Source: Codonopsis lanceolata
Lineage: Eukaryota; Streptophyta; Magnoliopsida; Asterales; Campanulaceae
Reading direction: 5' to 3'
DNA: 64,000 nt
Assembly: GCA_013146195.2 (NCBI GenBank)
Contig: CM028382.1
Span: 58,579,027-58,643,026 of the forward strand
Shown here: in pieces, positions 11,771 to 23,200 of the stretch
How positions within the stretch are numbered: the stretch's first letter is position 1
Layout: the number at the start of each line of letters is the position of its first letter
Position numbers and translations under genes: made by a program
Notes under the pieces: model-generated
Told to the model about the DNA's origin: nothing
The model's input: only the letters and a program-made list of their open reading frames with translations
The model's database searches: none

Positions 11771-12760
11771 TTTTACAATTAAGTCAATTTGGTAACACTT
11801 TTGAAAATTTTGACTAAATGATATTTTGTTGACTTTTCGTGTTATTTAGGTAACCAATATAATAACACTTTTATAATTTTTGACCAAATAATATTTCTTG
11901 ACTTACTTATGTGTGTGTATATATTACTATTAATTAAATATATAAATATTGTAATAATATTAGTAAATACTAGAACAACTATTAATTGAAGACGGTTGTT
12001 TCGGTTTTCAAAAAAATTGAACCACCAAGTTCATGAACCAAACCAAACCGCCCTATATATTTTTATTTATTTATTATATAATATATATTATATTACATTT
12101 ATTAACGATTTTGAATATATGCATTTATTTTTATATTATATCCTTATATATTAGACACTAAACCAAACAAAATCTTGATTATTGGAAAACTATTATTTCT
12201 TCCATTATTTGTGCTTTATTTTAAATTTGTATTGTTTTTGTTTATGATAATTTGTTGTTAGTAGATTATTTCCTAATTTTGATGTTAATTCCAAATTAAA
12301 ATATTATTTTTATTGTTATTTTTAATGTTTTGTTTCATTTAAAATAATTTATATAAACCACAAAATCGATGTGATTATTTAGGACATAATTCTAGATGTG
12401 ATTATTTAGGGATGGTCTTAATGTGGGCCCATAAAATGCTTACTCACCTAGTCTATCTTATTTACTTACCAAGGCACGCAAATAGATGGAATCATTTTCT
12501 TGATTTGCATGTACTGAAGAGTTCACAATTTTGTTCTTTTTCCTTCCTTGCGCCGAGAAGAATTGATCTCCATCTCCTGCTTTCAATTAGTGACTCAACC
12601 TGGCTATGCACATGACTAATACAAGTTATATTAAATGAGTGGTGGAGGCTACGTTTATTACGCATTTGGACGAGTTGGCTATGACTCCTAGTATATAAAT
12701 AGTATTGCATGCATGCATATATTACTACCTTTCCCTTAGTCGTATATAGAGAAGATGAAG
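11771..12760. other. AT-rich stretch, no gene seen
   Basis: Long A/T-rich tracts with short frames only. Nothing recognised. Confidence 0.55.
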
Positions 12761-12899
12761 GTAAACCGTGAGTATTTGTGTGATGATCTGATACTGTTGA
12801 GCTGCGGGTTTGACTTGAGGACTATCATGGAAGGTTTTTAATATATTTTACTCAGTAGAGATAATCTTCTTTTTAGGTAAGGGAGCTACTTGCTTATGT

Positions 12900-14034
12900 G
12901 TTTTCATAATACCATGTTATTATAATATCCATGCTAGGAACCATGTGTTACATGCGTAACTTGGTCGGATACTTGACATATGAATATTATGAGCAAACTG
13001 AAATTGTACTTTAAAACTTACAAGTATGAGAACAATATGTATTAGTTGGAATATGCTGCTTGAGAATACAATGAGTTTACTTTATAACTCATTGGATTTT
13101 TGTATGTGTTAATTCCTTGTTGAGCACTAGTTTTGAACATGAATATATCGATCTGAATATCAAGAAATGCTCGTGTGAACAGTCTTCAATTACGCAATTG
13201 AACAATCTTTTATGGGGAGAGTAGGGGAACCTCTGACTAGGTCACGGGGCGGAGAGCAGTGCTAGTTAGCAGTGGCACCCTACTCGGACCCAGAACCAAA
13301 TTCTTCACTATGGCCAAGTGGGGAAAATACCATTGAATAATATGTTAAATATCACGACGTGTCTGTGGTTGTAGGGACGTAGCCTCGTGATGACTTGTAC
13401 TTGGGTTGTGAATAATTGGTTGATTTGATAAACCGAACAAGAGATTGATCAAGACATTCAAGCTTCAACAACAATAGTGGGGGTGACAAGGTTGGAAGTG
13501 ATTCGATCGGAGATGTATCTCTATCTTGTATACTACATGTGTTTAACTTTAAGCTCTTCTATCTTATTTGCAAATAGTATTGATGAGTATGCTATTACTT
13601 GTTGCTCTAGGCATCATGGCATTACCTTTGCTGCATACATGAATAACATGCATAAGTATAATATACCTTATTGAGTTTTGACTCACTCTTTATTAGTTGT
13701 TTTCCTTAGATTGTAGTCATGTCGGAGGGTGACTCGTATAGTTTGGATGGTTCCCGGAGTGCTAGCATGTGTTCTCTTTTGGGGCAGTATTCCTATAAGT
13801 TTTGGGACGACTTTATGGTTTTTGCTGTACAGGAACACATGTAGTCTTCTATTATGGTTTTAACGCTTCCGCGTTTGTAAAACGTTTAAAAGGGCTTGTG
13901 GTCTATGTATATATAAGTTAGGTTGCTTAATGATCTTTTATTTGTTTTCTAGCTCAGTAGGTTGCTTAAGGATATTTATAGATAGATCATGTATGAGTTG
14001 GGTCCCACAAAGGGGAAAATTTGGGTCGTGACAT
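12900..14034 (+). repeat. Gypsy-like LTR remnant (3' part)
   Basis: The right end reads ttgggtcgtgaca, resembling the gggtcgtcaca ends of the long LTRs elsewhere in the window. Inside, gttttgactcactcttt followed by ttgttttccttagat resembles the block before the R region in the LTR at 42135 (near 45010-45060). The left boundary is not visible and no intact PBS follows. Confidence 0.45.
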
Positions 14035-14300
14035 GGTGAATTCGTTTTAAGAAAACTATGTTCGACACAAGCCTTAGACCAGCAAACTTTTATTCTGCTT
14101 CAGAAGCCTTCATAGGTAGACTTGTGAGCAGACTTGCCACCAGCAGACTTCACAGGCCTTCTACACCAGTGGACTTCATAAGCCTTCTACACCAGCAGAC
14201 TTCTAAAGGCTTACCACTCCAGTAGCAGACTTTGTATACACCAGTAGAAGACCAACTGACTTGATCCAATTCAGTAGTCTTCTAGCAGTAACAATTTAAT
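14035..14300. repeat. Degenerate short tandem repeats (gcagacttc..ccttctacacca)
   Basis: Several diverged units of about 27-33 bp, such as ccttctacaccagtggact and ccttctacaccagcagact, follow one another. No coding sense was found. Confidence 0.55.
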
Positions 14301-14315
14301 TGTTTATTTATTCTG

Positions 14316-14319
<4 letters not shown>

Positions 14320-14350
<31 letters not shown>
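14320..14350. repeat. (AT)n microsatellite
   Basis: AT dinucleotide run. Confidence 0.95.
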
Positions 14351-14352
<2 letters not shown>

Positions 14353-14765
14353 TTCCCAATGTATATTTTCTAACACCACTAACATTTTGACGTTAGATCA
14401 TCATGTGTAAGTCATATGTAATTTTCTTTGTCGTCCTTTTTAGTGGTTTTTCATTTGCATCCATGCATCCAATAATTTTAACCAAAGTTCTGGACCTGAA
14501 ATATGATTATACCTTGAGCAAAATATGTATTTCTTATATTACTCTACAAAGGTTAACATACCTGAGAGTGAAATGCCATGAACAACGATCATCAACTTTT
14601 CTTGAAGAGATTCTCATTGAGGGTAGATACAATTACCTAACACATGAAAAAAAGGACATAATTAGAGTTAAAATATGACAAATACTTTGGACTTTTGTTT
14701 GGCTATGATACATTCTCAAAACTAATAATCGAATCATTTGTACAAATTTTCTCCATGTGAACATA

Positions 14766-14798
<33 letters not shown>

Positions 14799-15438
14799 CA
14801 TGGTGATTAACATATGAAGTAACCAAGGTACATTATGTTGTACGTAATGGTACAAGTATAAATTTGTATTAGTTATCAATATGAGACATAATTAGGATAA
14901 CACTCTTGCTTTTGAGTATGCAAATGTATCAACCGAATTGCAATTATTTGCACAAGAATTGTACAAAGTCAAATTAATATGCATGTCTACTTGTGAGATA
15001 TTTTGTAATTGGCATTATGAGCATTATGAGCATTATGCTTATTATGCGAAATTAAGGTGTATGTACGTTTTACTTGAATTGGGAATCCTTGATTTCGAGT
15101 TGCGAAGTTTTTACACATTATGGGTAAATGAAATTATTTTTAGTGTTGTCCTTTGTTGCTAATAAGGGTTATCATCTTCTTTATGCATAGTGTATTTATC
15201 ACTTAGTCTAATGACCAGATATTTCCCTCGAGTCACCAACATCACACTATTTTGCACAAGAAACAAAAGAAATTTATACAGGACGGATATAGAGATAGGC
15301 CACCCAAAAAATTGCATGTGAAAATTATTGAATGTACTCGGATGGAGCCTAACTAAAAAAAGGAAACAAAGAGGTAAAGTGAGCCATAGAAAGGTTTTTG
15401 GGGTGGGGGTTTGCAAGATATTAATAAAAAGTATAACT
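14351..15438. other. No gene seen; (CATA)n at 14761-14798
   Basis: AT-rich non-coding sequence containing a catacata microsatellite at 14761-14798. Open frames here have no recognisable domain. Confidence 0.6.
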
Positions 15439-15450
15439 AAAGGAAACCAA

Positions 15451-15563
15451 ATTTTTTTCATAGGTAAGTGTGGCCTCTTGTTGGTATGAAGATTGGAACC
15501 AAGGACCTCAAGGTCTTTGACTAAGTGCCCTTGTCATCTCTACCACCCCTTGAGACCATAAAG
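15451..15563 (-). mobile_element. Short tRNA-derived SINE
   Basis: Perfect 12-bp direct repeats aaaggaaaccaa (15439-15450 and 15564-15575). The left side is T-rich (a poly(A) tail on the minus strand). The minus strand reads ggtggtagagatgac (A-box-like) and ggttccaatctt (B-box-like), about 40 bp apart. At 113 bp it is either a minimal SINE or a 5'-truncated copy. Confidence 0.8.
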
Positions 15564-15575
15564 AAAGGAAACCAA

Positions 15576-16566
15576 TTAAGAAGTTGAGTAACAAAGTAAA
15601 AGAAAACTTAATACTACATTTATTTCTCAATTGCCCTAATTAATGATTTCAACTTTCAAATCTTCTAATCAGGGATGGTAAACACATATGACCATGATTG
15701 AATGATAATTTCTCATTTTGATCCATGATGTTGAATTTATAATTTAAAAACACAGGAAGTGACCTCTATGATTTTCACTGAATAATTAACAATCGAACAT
15801 TCATTGTAGAAAGATTTTGTTACCTATACCCAAATAAGTAATGGATAGAAATTAAAACCCTAATCAACGATCAAACATCAACAACTTCAAGTAAATATAA
15901 TTCATCAACAAAAACAAAAAAAGCAAGACAAATAAACCATATCAAGAACATATCTAGCCAAATCGACACCAGATCTAGAAGAGCACGTCAAATAAACCAT
16001 ATCTAGAACAGATCTAGCCATATCTAGAGCAGATCTAGCGCAATAATAGGGTGAGTAGCACAATCACACACGATCACCAAATACAATTAAATGATTCGCA
16101 CTATGAGGCTTGACACATATGAGCGAGAATAATTGCAATTGTCATCCAAATCATTATAGAATGAAGAGAGATTATGATCTCGACACCAAACTAAATGATG
16201 TATATTATTGATCCAAAAAGTAAAGACATGATTTCTAGATGAAAAGATTTCAAGAACAATCCTGAAGACCAATCTTATTTAAGAATTTTGATAAAATAAT
16301 GAAAACTAAAACAAGAATGAAGAAGAGGTAGGGAGAGAGTGAGAGAGGAGTTGACTAACCATCGAGATGTTGGTGGTAGAGAAGGTTGAGATATGGGTAC
16401 TTCAAAGGGGCGGTGGTAATGAGTAGCAAAAACCCTAAATGTGTTTTCACATAAGGCAACACAAGTATAATCCCCCAAGGCTTATTATTTATACACAAAA
16501 GGATAGCTGACGAAGAGAAAACCTGAAGGAGATCATAAATGTGGGCCTAAATATGATTAGACCCCC
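15576..16566. other. Non-coding; 60-bp direct repeat at 15928-16020
   Basis: Two copies of a unit with aaataaaccatat..agaaca.atctagcca lie at 15928-15960 and 15989-16020, with a further partial copy to 16040. The minus strand from 16478 looks leader-like (pyrimidine-rich, one short frame), but no gene could be confirmed. Confidence 0.5.
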
Positions 16567-16574
16567 ATTGTATG

Positions 16575-16940
16575 CAGGGTCGGCCCTGGAGGGGTTCAGG
16601 CTGCCCAACCGAACAGGGCCTCCAATTGGTGAAGGGCCCCAAATTTTTTTTTTTTAAAAATTAACTGTGTATATGCTTGAGCCCATACCAGAAGCTGAAG
16701 AAATCAAGGCCCAGCCGCCCAATCCAATGTCCACAATACCCATTACCCAACTAACCGGCTATTAGTAATTTAGTATTCATTTAATGAGTGACCTGTGACC
16801 ATTGTCCATTGACCAAACTGTTAACTAACCAATTGACCAAAGACCAAGTCTAAGTAAAGGAGACTAATCGGCAATCGCAGGCGTTCAGCACAGCAGCAGT
16901 GATTTGGGCGATTTCAATTCGGCAATTCCGTAACTCTCTC

Positions 16941-16977
<37 letters not shown>

Positions 16978-17629
16978 TCTCTCAATCCCCACCGAAAAAC
17001 GGAATCGCCGCCTTGTCTGCCTATTGACTCGACATCTTCCATTCTTGATTTTTCCCTAAATAATGAAACGGCTTAATTTTCTATTCATTTTATTTTCGAG
17101 CCCTAGCCCAACGACAACGAAGCTTTTCCCAAATTTTTTCTTCACTAACGCGCGACTGTGGCAATTTCGACGGAGAAGAAGATTATTGTTCAAATACTTC
17201 TTACTTTGACGAAGAATATTTGAACAAAATTGTCAATTTCGAACTTCAATTGACAATTGACAATAGTTCATTTGTTGATTTTGTTCGAGTGTTCGACAGA
17301 CAGTTCGACGACGAGGCTTCGAGACTTCGAGTAACCGGGTAATTTGTTCACTTCAATTTCTACTGTTCTACATCTAAATCTAATTAACTAATTTCAATAT
17401 TTCATCAAAAAATATTAGAAGGATGATACTTTTTAGATAAAAAGATTGGTTGTATTTTGGAAAATTAGTTTTTTTATACACTTATTTGTAACAAAAAATA
17501 CCTTGAATATTATAATATTATATTATGAAATATGCAGTTTTTTTTTAGTTTTTGGTAATTATCTTTTATCAATTTAGGGCCTAATATTAAATTAAAGACA
17601 GGACCCACAAAATGTCAGGACCGGCCATG
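16575..17629 (+). mobile_element. Non-autonomous hAT-type transposon
   Basis: A perfect 8-bp target duplication attgtatg flanks it (16567-16574 and 17630-17637), the hAT length. The ends are imperfect terminal inverted repeats: cagggtcggccctg at the left, and catggccggtcctg as the reverse complement of the right end (11 of 14 match). Inside are a (CT)n run (about 16935-16974) and leader-like sequence, but no BED finger, hATC dimerisation motif or long frame. At 1055 bp it is internally deleted or non-autonomous. Confidence 0.9.
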
Positions 17630-17637
17630 ATTGTATG

Positions 17638-18191
17638 CACTTTGCAAATTGGAATGAAGTTTGTTCCAAAGTTACCCTTCATGTTAAAATTTGGGATTAG
17701 TATATAATTTGGTCCCTAAACTTAACACTTTTTCCTATAAAGGTGACAGATGTTGCAATTTTCCTATGGTGGACCTTGAACTCAACATTTTTGCTCCCAT
17801 TTAGTCCATATCTCCATCACCGTTAACAATTTCGTTAAATTTTCATAAGATTGACAAATTTGCCCCCACTTGATGCGAACAAAGATCCACGTGGTAGGGG
17901 TTCTTGTTGAGATAGAAAAAGATGGCCAAGTTGTTAACAATGAAAAAAATAATATAAAAGCGAAAAAGAAAATAAAATGTCAAAAGATTTTTAAGACCCT
18001 TCTTCTTCTTCTTCTTCTTCTTCCCCCCCTTTTCCCTCTCTATACCGTTCCTCTTTGGTAATTAAATTAGTTTGTAAATTTTTTTATTTTGTGAATGATG
18101 TTGGGACTTGTACTATTATATTTTGAAGTTAGGACTTGTATTTTTAAATTTTAAGTTGAGACTTGTAATCTTTAAAAACTATTAATGTTAA
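17638..18191. other. Non-coding; (CTT)n at about 17999-18023
   Basis: AT-rich sequence with a ctt trinucleotide run. The 63-residue frame across it is low complexity and is not called a gene. Confidence 0.6.
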
Positions 18192-18200
18192 TATTAAATT

Positions 18201-18482
18201 GGCCAAATTACAAATTTCCCCCCAAAGTATACACCCAATCCCAAATCACTACCTAACATAAGGTTTGTGCCAATTTAGTACCTAATGTTGCCATTTGTGC
18301 CAAATAGCTACATAAGACCAACTTTTGTTAATAAAAAAACGTTAATTCAGGCACACTTAAGTAAGACCGTAGGTAGCTATTTGGCACAAATGACAACATC
18401 AGGTACTTAATTGGGATAAAATTATGTTGGGTAGTGATTTGAGATTGGGTGTATACTTCAGGCGGAAATTTGTAAGTTGGCC
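18201..18482. mobile_element. Mutator-like foldback MITE
   Basis: A 282-bp element, most of which is one long inverted repeat: the left arm from ggccaaattacaaatttcc to about 18310 pairs with the right arm from about 18370 to ggaaatttgtaagttggcc. A perfect 9-bp target duplication tattaaatt flanks it (18192-18200 and 18483-18491). The 9-bp duplication and the GGCCAAATTACAAA-type terminus point to a Mutator-like origin. A transcript would form a near-complete hairpin, a possible small-RNA source. Confidence 0.9.
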
Positions 18483-18491
18483 TATTAAATT

Positions 18492-19270
18492 TTGATAGGT
18501 ATAATTTATATGGGCTGAAATTAATTTCAAGTCCAAAATTTCATAGGTATAAAATTTTCAAAACATATAATTCAATCCCAAAGCTCGTGCAAAGCCTGTC
18601 GAAGCCCATCAAATCCCATCACGTTTGTGCCCTAGTAAAGCCCATAATACATGGAATTGGAATATGAAGCCCGTAGCCAAATGGGCTCATATTGGGCTTT
18701 GCCAAAGCCCGCGGGCATAAAGTCCATGCACACCCTTAAAGAGTCAACTATTTTATTTTGAATATTTCATTTAAAGAGTCAACTTTCAAATATTAAGACA
18801 TAAAAATGTCATTTTATTACTAATGGACTACGAAAAGAGTAATTTTCTTTAAACATTTGACTTTCAGACGTAGACTCTTTACCTGGAACGAGAGAGTACT
18901 TACGAATGCTCATTTGGAAACTAATGCGATTCTTTTTGGTTTCATTTGTGAAATGAAACTTGTAGTACTAGAATGTTCATTGTCGTATACAAAACGGATG
19001 GAGTACTTACTAATGCAACTGTTGATGTTGATGACGAAATGGATCTCTGATCCCAAACAAAGCGACAGCTGCGTGCGCGCGACTATACATGTCCAATTGT
19101 GTCTTTTATGTTTGTTTTATTGAGTAATAAATTAAGACGTTTGCAGCCATGAACTCTGCATATCTATCATGTAGGTTTACCTGGTTTGCCATGGCTAGGC
19201 TACTTGATTATTAGTGTCTTTGTAAAACTATATGTACTTTGTGGGTATTGGAAGTTTGGTGCAATGATAT
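18492..19270. other. No gene seen
   Basis: Non-coding sequence with scattered repeat-like ends, for example cggatggagtac at about 18997, which resembles a Stowaway terminus without a clear partner. Confidence 0.5.
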
Positions 19271-19271
19271 A

Positions 19272-19508
19272 CTCCCTTCATCTCAAAATTATTATTTTGT
19301 TTGACCCAACACATGAATTAAGAAAAAAACAATTTACTTAAATATTAATATTGATTTAATTTGATGTTTAATTTTTTTTTAAACACATGCTTATGCGACC
19401 CATAATTAAAATAGAATGAAAAGTTTAGATTTAGAATAAAGTAATAAAAGTATTGTCCTAAAAAAAAAGTTTCGAACAAAACAATTATTTTGAAATGGAG
19501 GAAGCATG
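19272..19508. mobile_element. Stowaway-like MITE
   Basis: The left end ctcccttcatctcaaaatta and the right end, as reverse complement cttcctccatttcaaaata, are long matching inverted repeats of the CTCCCTCCGT Stowaway type. The left end is preceded by TA; the right flank is CA, so the TA duplication is imperfect. About 237 bp, AT-rich and non-coding. Confidence 0.7.
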
Positions 19509-19529
19509 ATATATGACATCTAATATAAT

Positions 19530-20246
19530 AGCTCCTTAAGAACTGGACTCCACTCCACCTTCTGCTTTCCAAGCGAATTTGATAATAAATTCTTACCGTG
19601 ATCTTCAAACAAATGAGGGTACTTCTCACGCATCTCTAACTCGGTCTCCCAAGTCGCTTCCTCGATCTCATGATTCCTCCAAGAACCTTAACCAATGGAA
19701 TTGTTTTGTTCCTTAATACTTGCTCCTTGGTGTCGAGAATCTTCACCGGTTGCTCAATATACGACAAATCAGGCTGAAACGAAATCTCTTCATACGCAAG
19801 AACATGTGAATCGTCCTTAAGATACTTCCGAAGCATAGACACGTGAAACACATTATGAATCTCCAAAAATGATGGCGGTAAGGCCACCCTATAAGCCAAA
19901 CTCCCAACTCGCTCAAGAATATCAAAAGGTCCAACAAACCTCGGTGATAACTTTCCTTTCTTCCCAAATCTCTTAGTACCCCTTCTCGGCAATACTTTAA
20001 GAAACACATAATCTCCAACTTGGAACTCCAAATCTCTCCTCCGATTATTTGCATAACTCTTCTGTCTACTCTGAGCCGTAAGTAATCTATCCCGAATCAA
20101 CTTTACACTCTCGGCCGACTGTTGCACAATCTCCAAACCCCATAGTTTTGCTTCTCCAACTTCATCCCAACAAATAGGAGATCTACACTTCCGTCTGTAA
20201 AGTGCCTCATACGGTGCCATCGCAATACTCGATTGGTAACTGTTGT
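19530..20246 (-). pseudogene. Ty3/gypsy integrase C-terminus (Tekay-like), cut by an LTR
   Basis: The minus-strand frame reads NNSYQSSIAMAPYEALYRRK and continues through VGDYVFLKVLPRRGTKRF, GKLSPRFVGPFDI, LP..HNVFHVSMLRKY and V.YEEI. These are integrase GPF/Y-type and C-terminal blocks of plant Tekay/Del elements. A one-base deletion near 19690 shifts the frame; the next frame supplies RNHEIEEATWETE and KYPHLF. The frame is cut at 20246, where the LTR begins in the middle of the usual (F/A)YNNSYQ motif, so the insertion lies within this ORF. The upstream half is not found across the inserted element. Confidence 0.9.
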
Positions 20247-23200
20247 TGTAAGACCCCGAACCTTCGTGTAATTGACTTTATTGCTTTGCGTGTCGTTCAA
20301 CCGTAACCTCGCTTATTTGACTTGAGGTAAGAACCTTGATTTATACAGGAAGGCTATATAAGAGCCAATATATTAGTTCCATGTATTCCATAGACCTTAA
20401 CTAGTTAAAGTTACAAGTCGCTTACCGACGCTGTTCGTTACTTGACTCGGTTTAGTGTTTCCTCGCGTAGTTCTTTCGTGAGACCTCGATTTTGCTCCTA
20501 ATCATTCCTCCACTTGTCTTGAGAGTTATTGAGTCTCATAAGGCCTTGGTACACAAGTATTATGCTTGTTTGTTGAATCGCCAGTTCGACCGTGTTGATT
20601 TTGGCCTTAGCGTTTCCCCTCGTTGCTCGTATTGCCTCTATTTCGTCGTACGAAGTGTTCGATGAATTCTTGGCTTTATATTCAGATCTTAGCCATGTTT
20701 AAACAAGTCTTTTCATGCCCAAGTCATCTTTGTTTGATTGGTGTTTGTTGGTAGTTTGATTCTTTGATCGTTCGTCGCGTGAGTGGTGCCTTGTTCTATC
20801 TTGTTCCGGTTGTTGTTCGGGTGTGTTTCCGACTTGTTTTGAGTAGGGTTAGACCTTAGAATGGTTGCCCAAAAGTTTGGGATCATTTAGGACTAGTTTA
20901 GATCAAGTTTTAGAGGTTCGGGGCGAGGCGGCCGCATGGGACCTTGCCGAGGCGCCCGCCTCAACTGCAGAGAGCAATTTCAAAATGGACTGAACTTGGG
21001 AGTAGCCTCAGAGAATGAGGCGGCCGCATGGGAGAGGGTGAGGCGCCCGCCTCACCTGCTGGAAGTGCATTTACGGGATTTCTTTCCCTGTTTTGATTTT
21101 TTTGAGTGAAAAACCTATACTACCCCCACTTTAAACCCTCCCCTTTGCCTTATCCACAGCTAGGAAGGGCAGGATGGTCATCCCTCACCCTTATTGATCC
21201 AATTCCTCCCTCTTCCTCCCTCATTTTCACCATTCAACCGTGAGTTTAGAGAGAGAGGGAGGAGGAGCTTCCATGGGAGATTTGCCGATTCCCGGAGTTC
21301 CGGCCATCGGATTGTCGAGCCGTGACCGCCATCGCGAAGCCCTCGCCGAGTAGAGTCTTTCCCCTCGGTTTGTCTTCCACATCCTAGAAGTTTGTGGCTC
21401 GATTGAGGTACGTTGCTTAAGCCCTAGTTTCTCTCTCTACAAGTATCTTGATGATAGGTTGATAGAAACTTGTTCCTTGTGATTTATTGTTATTGTACAT
21501 GTCAAAATGATATGTTTCCATGAATATCGATAGATTTTGGTTAGGGTTGAAACCGAATGGGTTTATTGTGTATATTGGAATTCTTATAATTTAAGATTGA
21601 GGGTTGTTGGGTTAGAAACCCGGATAAATTGTAAATCCCGAAATTATGCCTCGAAATAGAAATTTGGAACTTTGTAGTTTGACCCAAATGAAGTCAATTA
21701 ATTATAAAATTGGTTATTTGAATCTTAGGATAAATTCCTATATCTCCTTGTGTTCATTGAATCTCACTTGCGAAGCGATGAGAATTGCTCGGGTGAGACT
21801 AAATTGTTAATAAGATTGATTCTTGGTTTAGGACTCTAATTGAGTCTCTTGAATGATGATTGAGTGCGAGACTATCGCTAACCCTTGGGTGGTTTATGTG
21901 TGAATTGAGAATGCGTAACTCGAATGACAGACGTTTTGAATGGGTTCAATTATGAACTAGAACCAATAATACTATTGGACTCTTAATGAAGTCCCAAGAT
22001 TGGTAGGAATGTAATATGTGACTTTACTTGGGAACCTTGTTACCCTCCTTGGAAAATCCGGGATTTCTTCGTGACCATTCTTCCTTAGGGAGGATATTCG
22101 AACCGTGTATGCCTTAGTAACCTCTATGATTAACATCTTGAGTTGTCGTTAAGATGACTGAACAGTCATCCAAGTCATGTGTGTGGTGATGGATTTATGA
22201 AATACCATAATATGGTTAATTGATGAATCTTGAGTAGTCTTTAGTCTCCTGTTCTTCAAGAAGTGCATGCTTGATCTTTAGTTCTTAAGGGAACCTCGAG
22301 GGGATTTTATTATGTTATATATATATCTTATGATTCTATAGAACTGAGCTTGATGAGATTGGTTTGTGAATGATGCATGAACTTCTATGTCTACTTGAGA
22401 TTTGACCTTTAAGCACATTGTGTGTCTTATCGTCACAATTATCTTCCTATTGAGTATCAACGTGCCGTAATTTATGATTCTAGTAACAAATGGAATTTCG
22501 AACTTGAATTTGATCTAAACTCAGTTGGACAATAGTCAACTTAGGTTTCCGCCTTCTATACTTGACTTAGTAAATTTGAACTAAGGTTCCTAAGTGGAAC
22601 GAGAAATTAACCACTGCCTTAAATAAGAACCTAGAAAGGAGTCTTGGAACACATATAGTGTTCAAACTCTATTATTTGGAATTATAGAAATGACTCGACG
22701 GAGTCGATGCTAGTGAGTCATTTAACAATACCGACTCCACGATCAACCCCTACAACGCTTGAAATCCGTTTAACTAGAATACTAGTTTCGAGATTCTTAA
22801 TTTAATTCATGCTCATGCTTGATTTCTAGTTGTAAAAGAATAACATGCCCACCTGACTTGAATGAGACCGCTATTACTGTGCTCGTCCTTGCTTGATTTC
22901 TTAAATAAGTAAATATTACTTGTTTTCCCCGATAAGTCCAGCTGTCTTGTCTTGCTTGTCTTACTTGTCTTGTCTTGCTTGTCTTACCTGTCTTGTCTTG
23001 CCTGTCTTGCACTTGTCTTTGTCTTGTCTTGCTGTCTTGCTGTCTTGCACTGCTTGCCTTGCCTTCCACGGTTGACAATTAGTCTACAGATTACGAATCA
23101 TGAGATTCGTGATAGTGATGGGTTGCGAACCGAAGCGGGCAAACCCTCCATTCTTGATCACTTTGGAGAAGAGTACCTTGTGTAACCATTATGGGCGCTT

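Noticed and set aside
16275..16478. 67-residue gene start on the minus strand
   Set aside because: Leader-like composition, but no continuing exon, no splice pattern and no known domain.
22278..22460. Small conserved protein (60 aa), identical at 22278, 28269 and 53229
   Set aside because: The frame is identical only because it lies in three copies of the same LTR. No domain, no codon signal, and the LTR is non-coding elsewhere.
22938..23074. CRISPR-like array
   Set aside because: Units are short, contiguous and without unique spacers; it is a minisatellite in a plant LTR.
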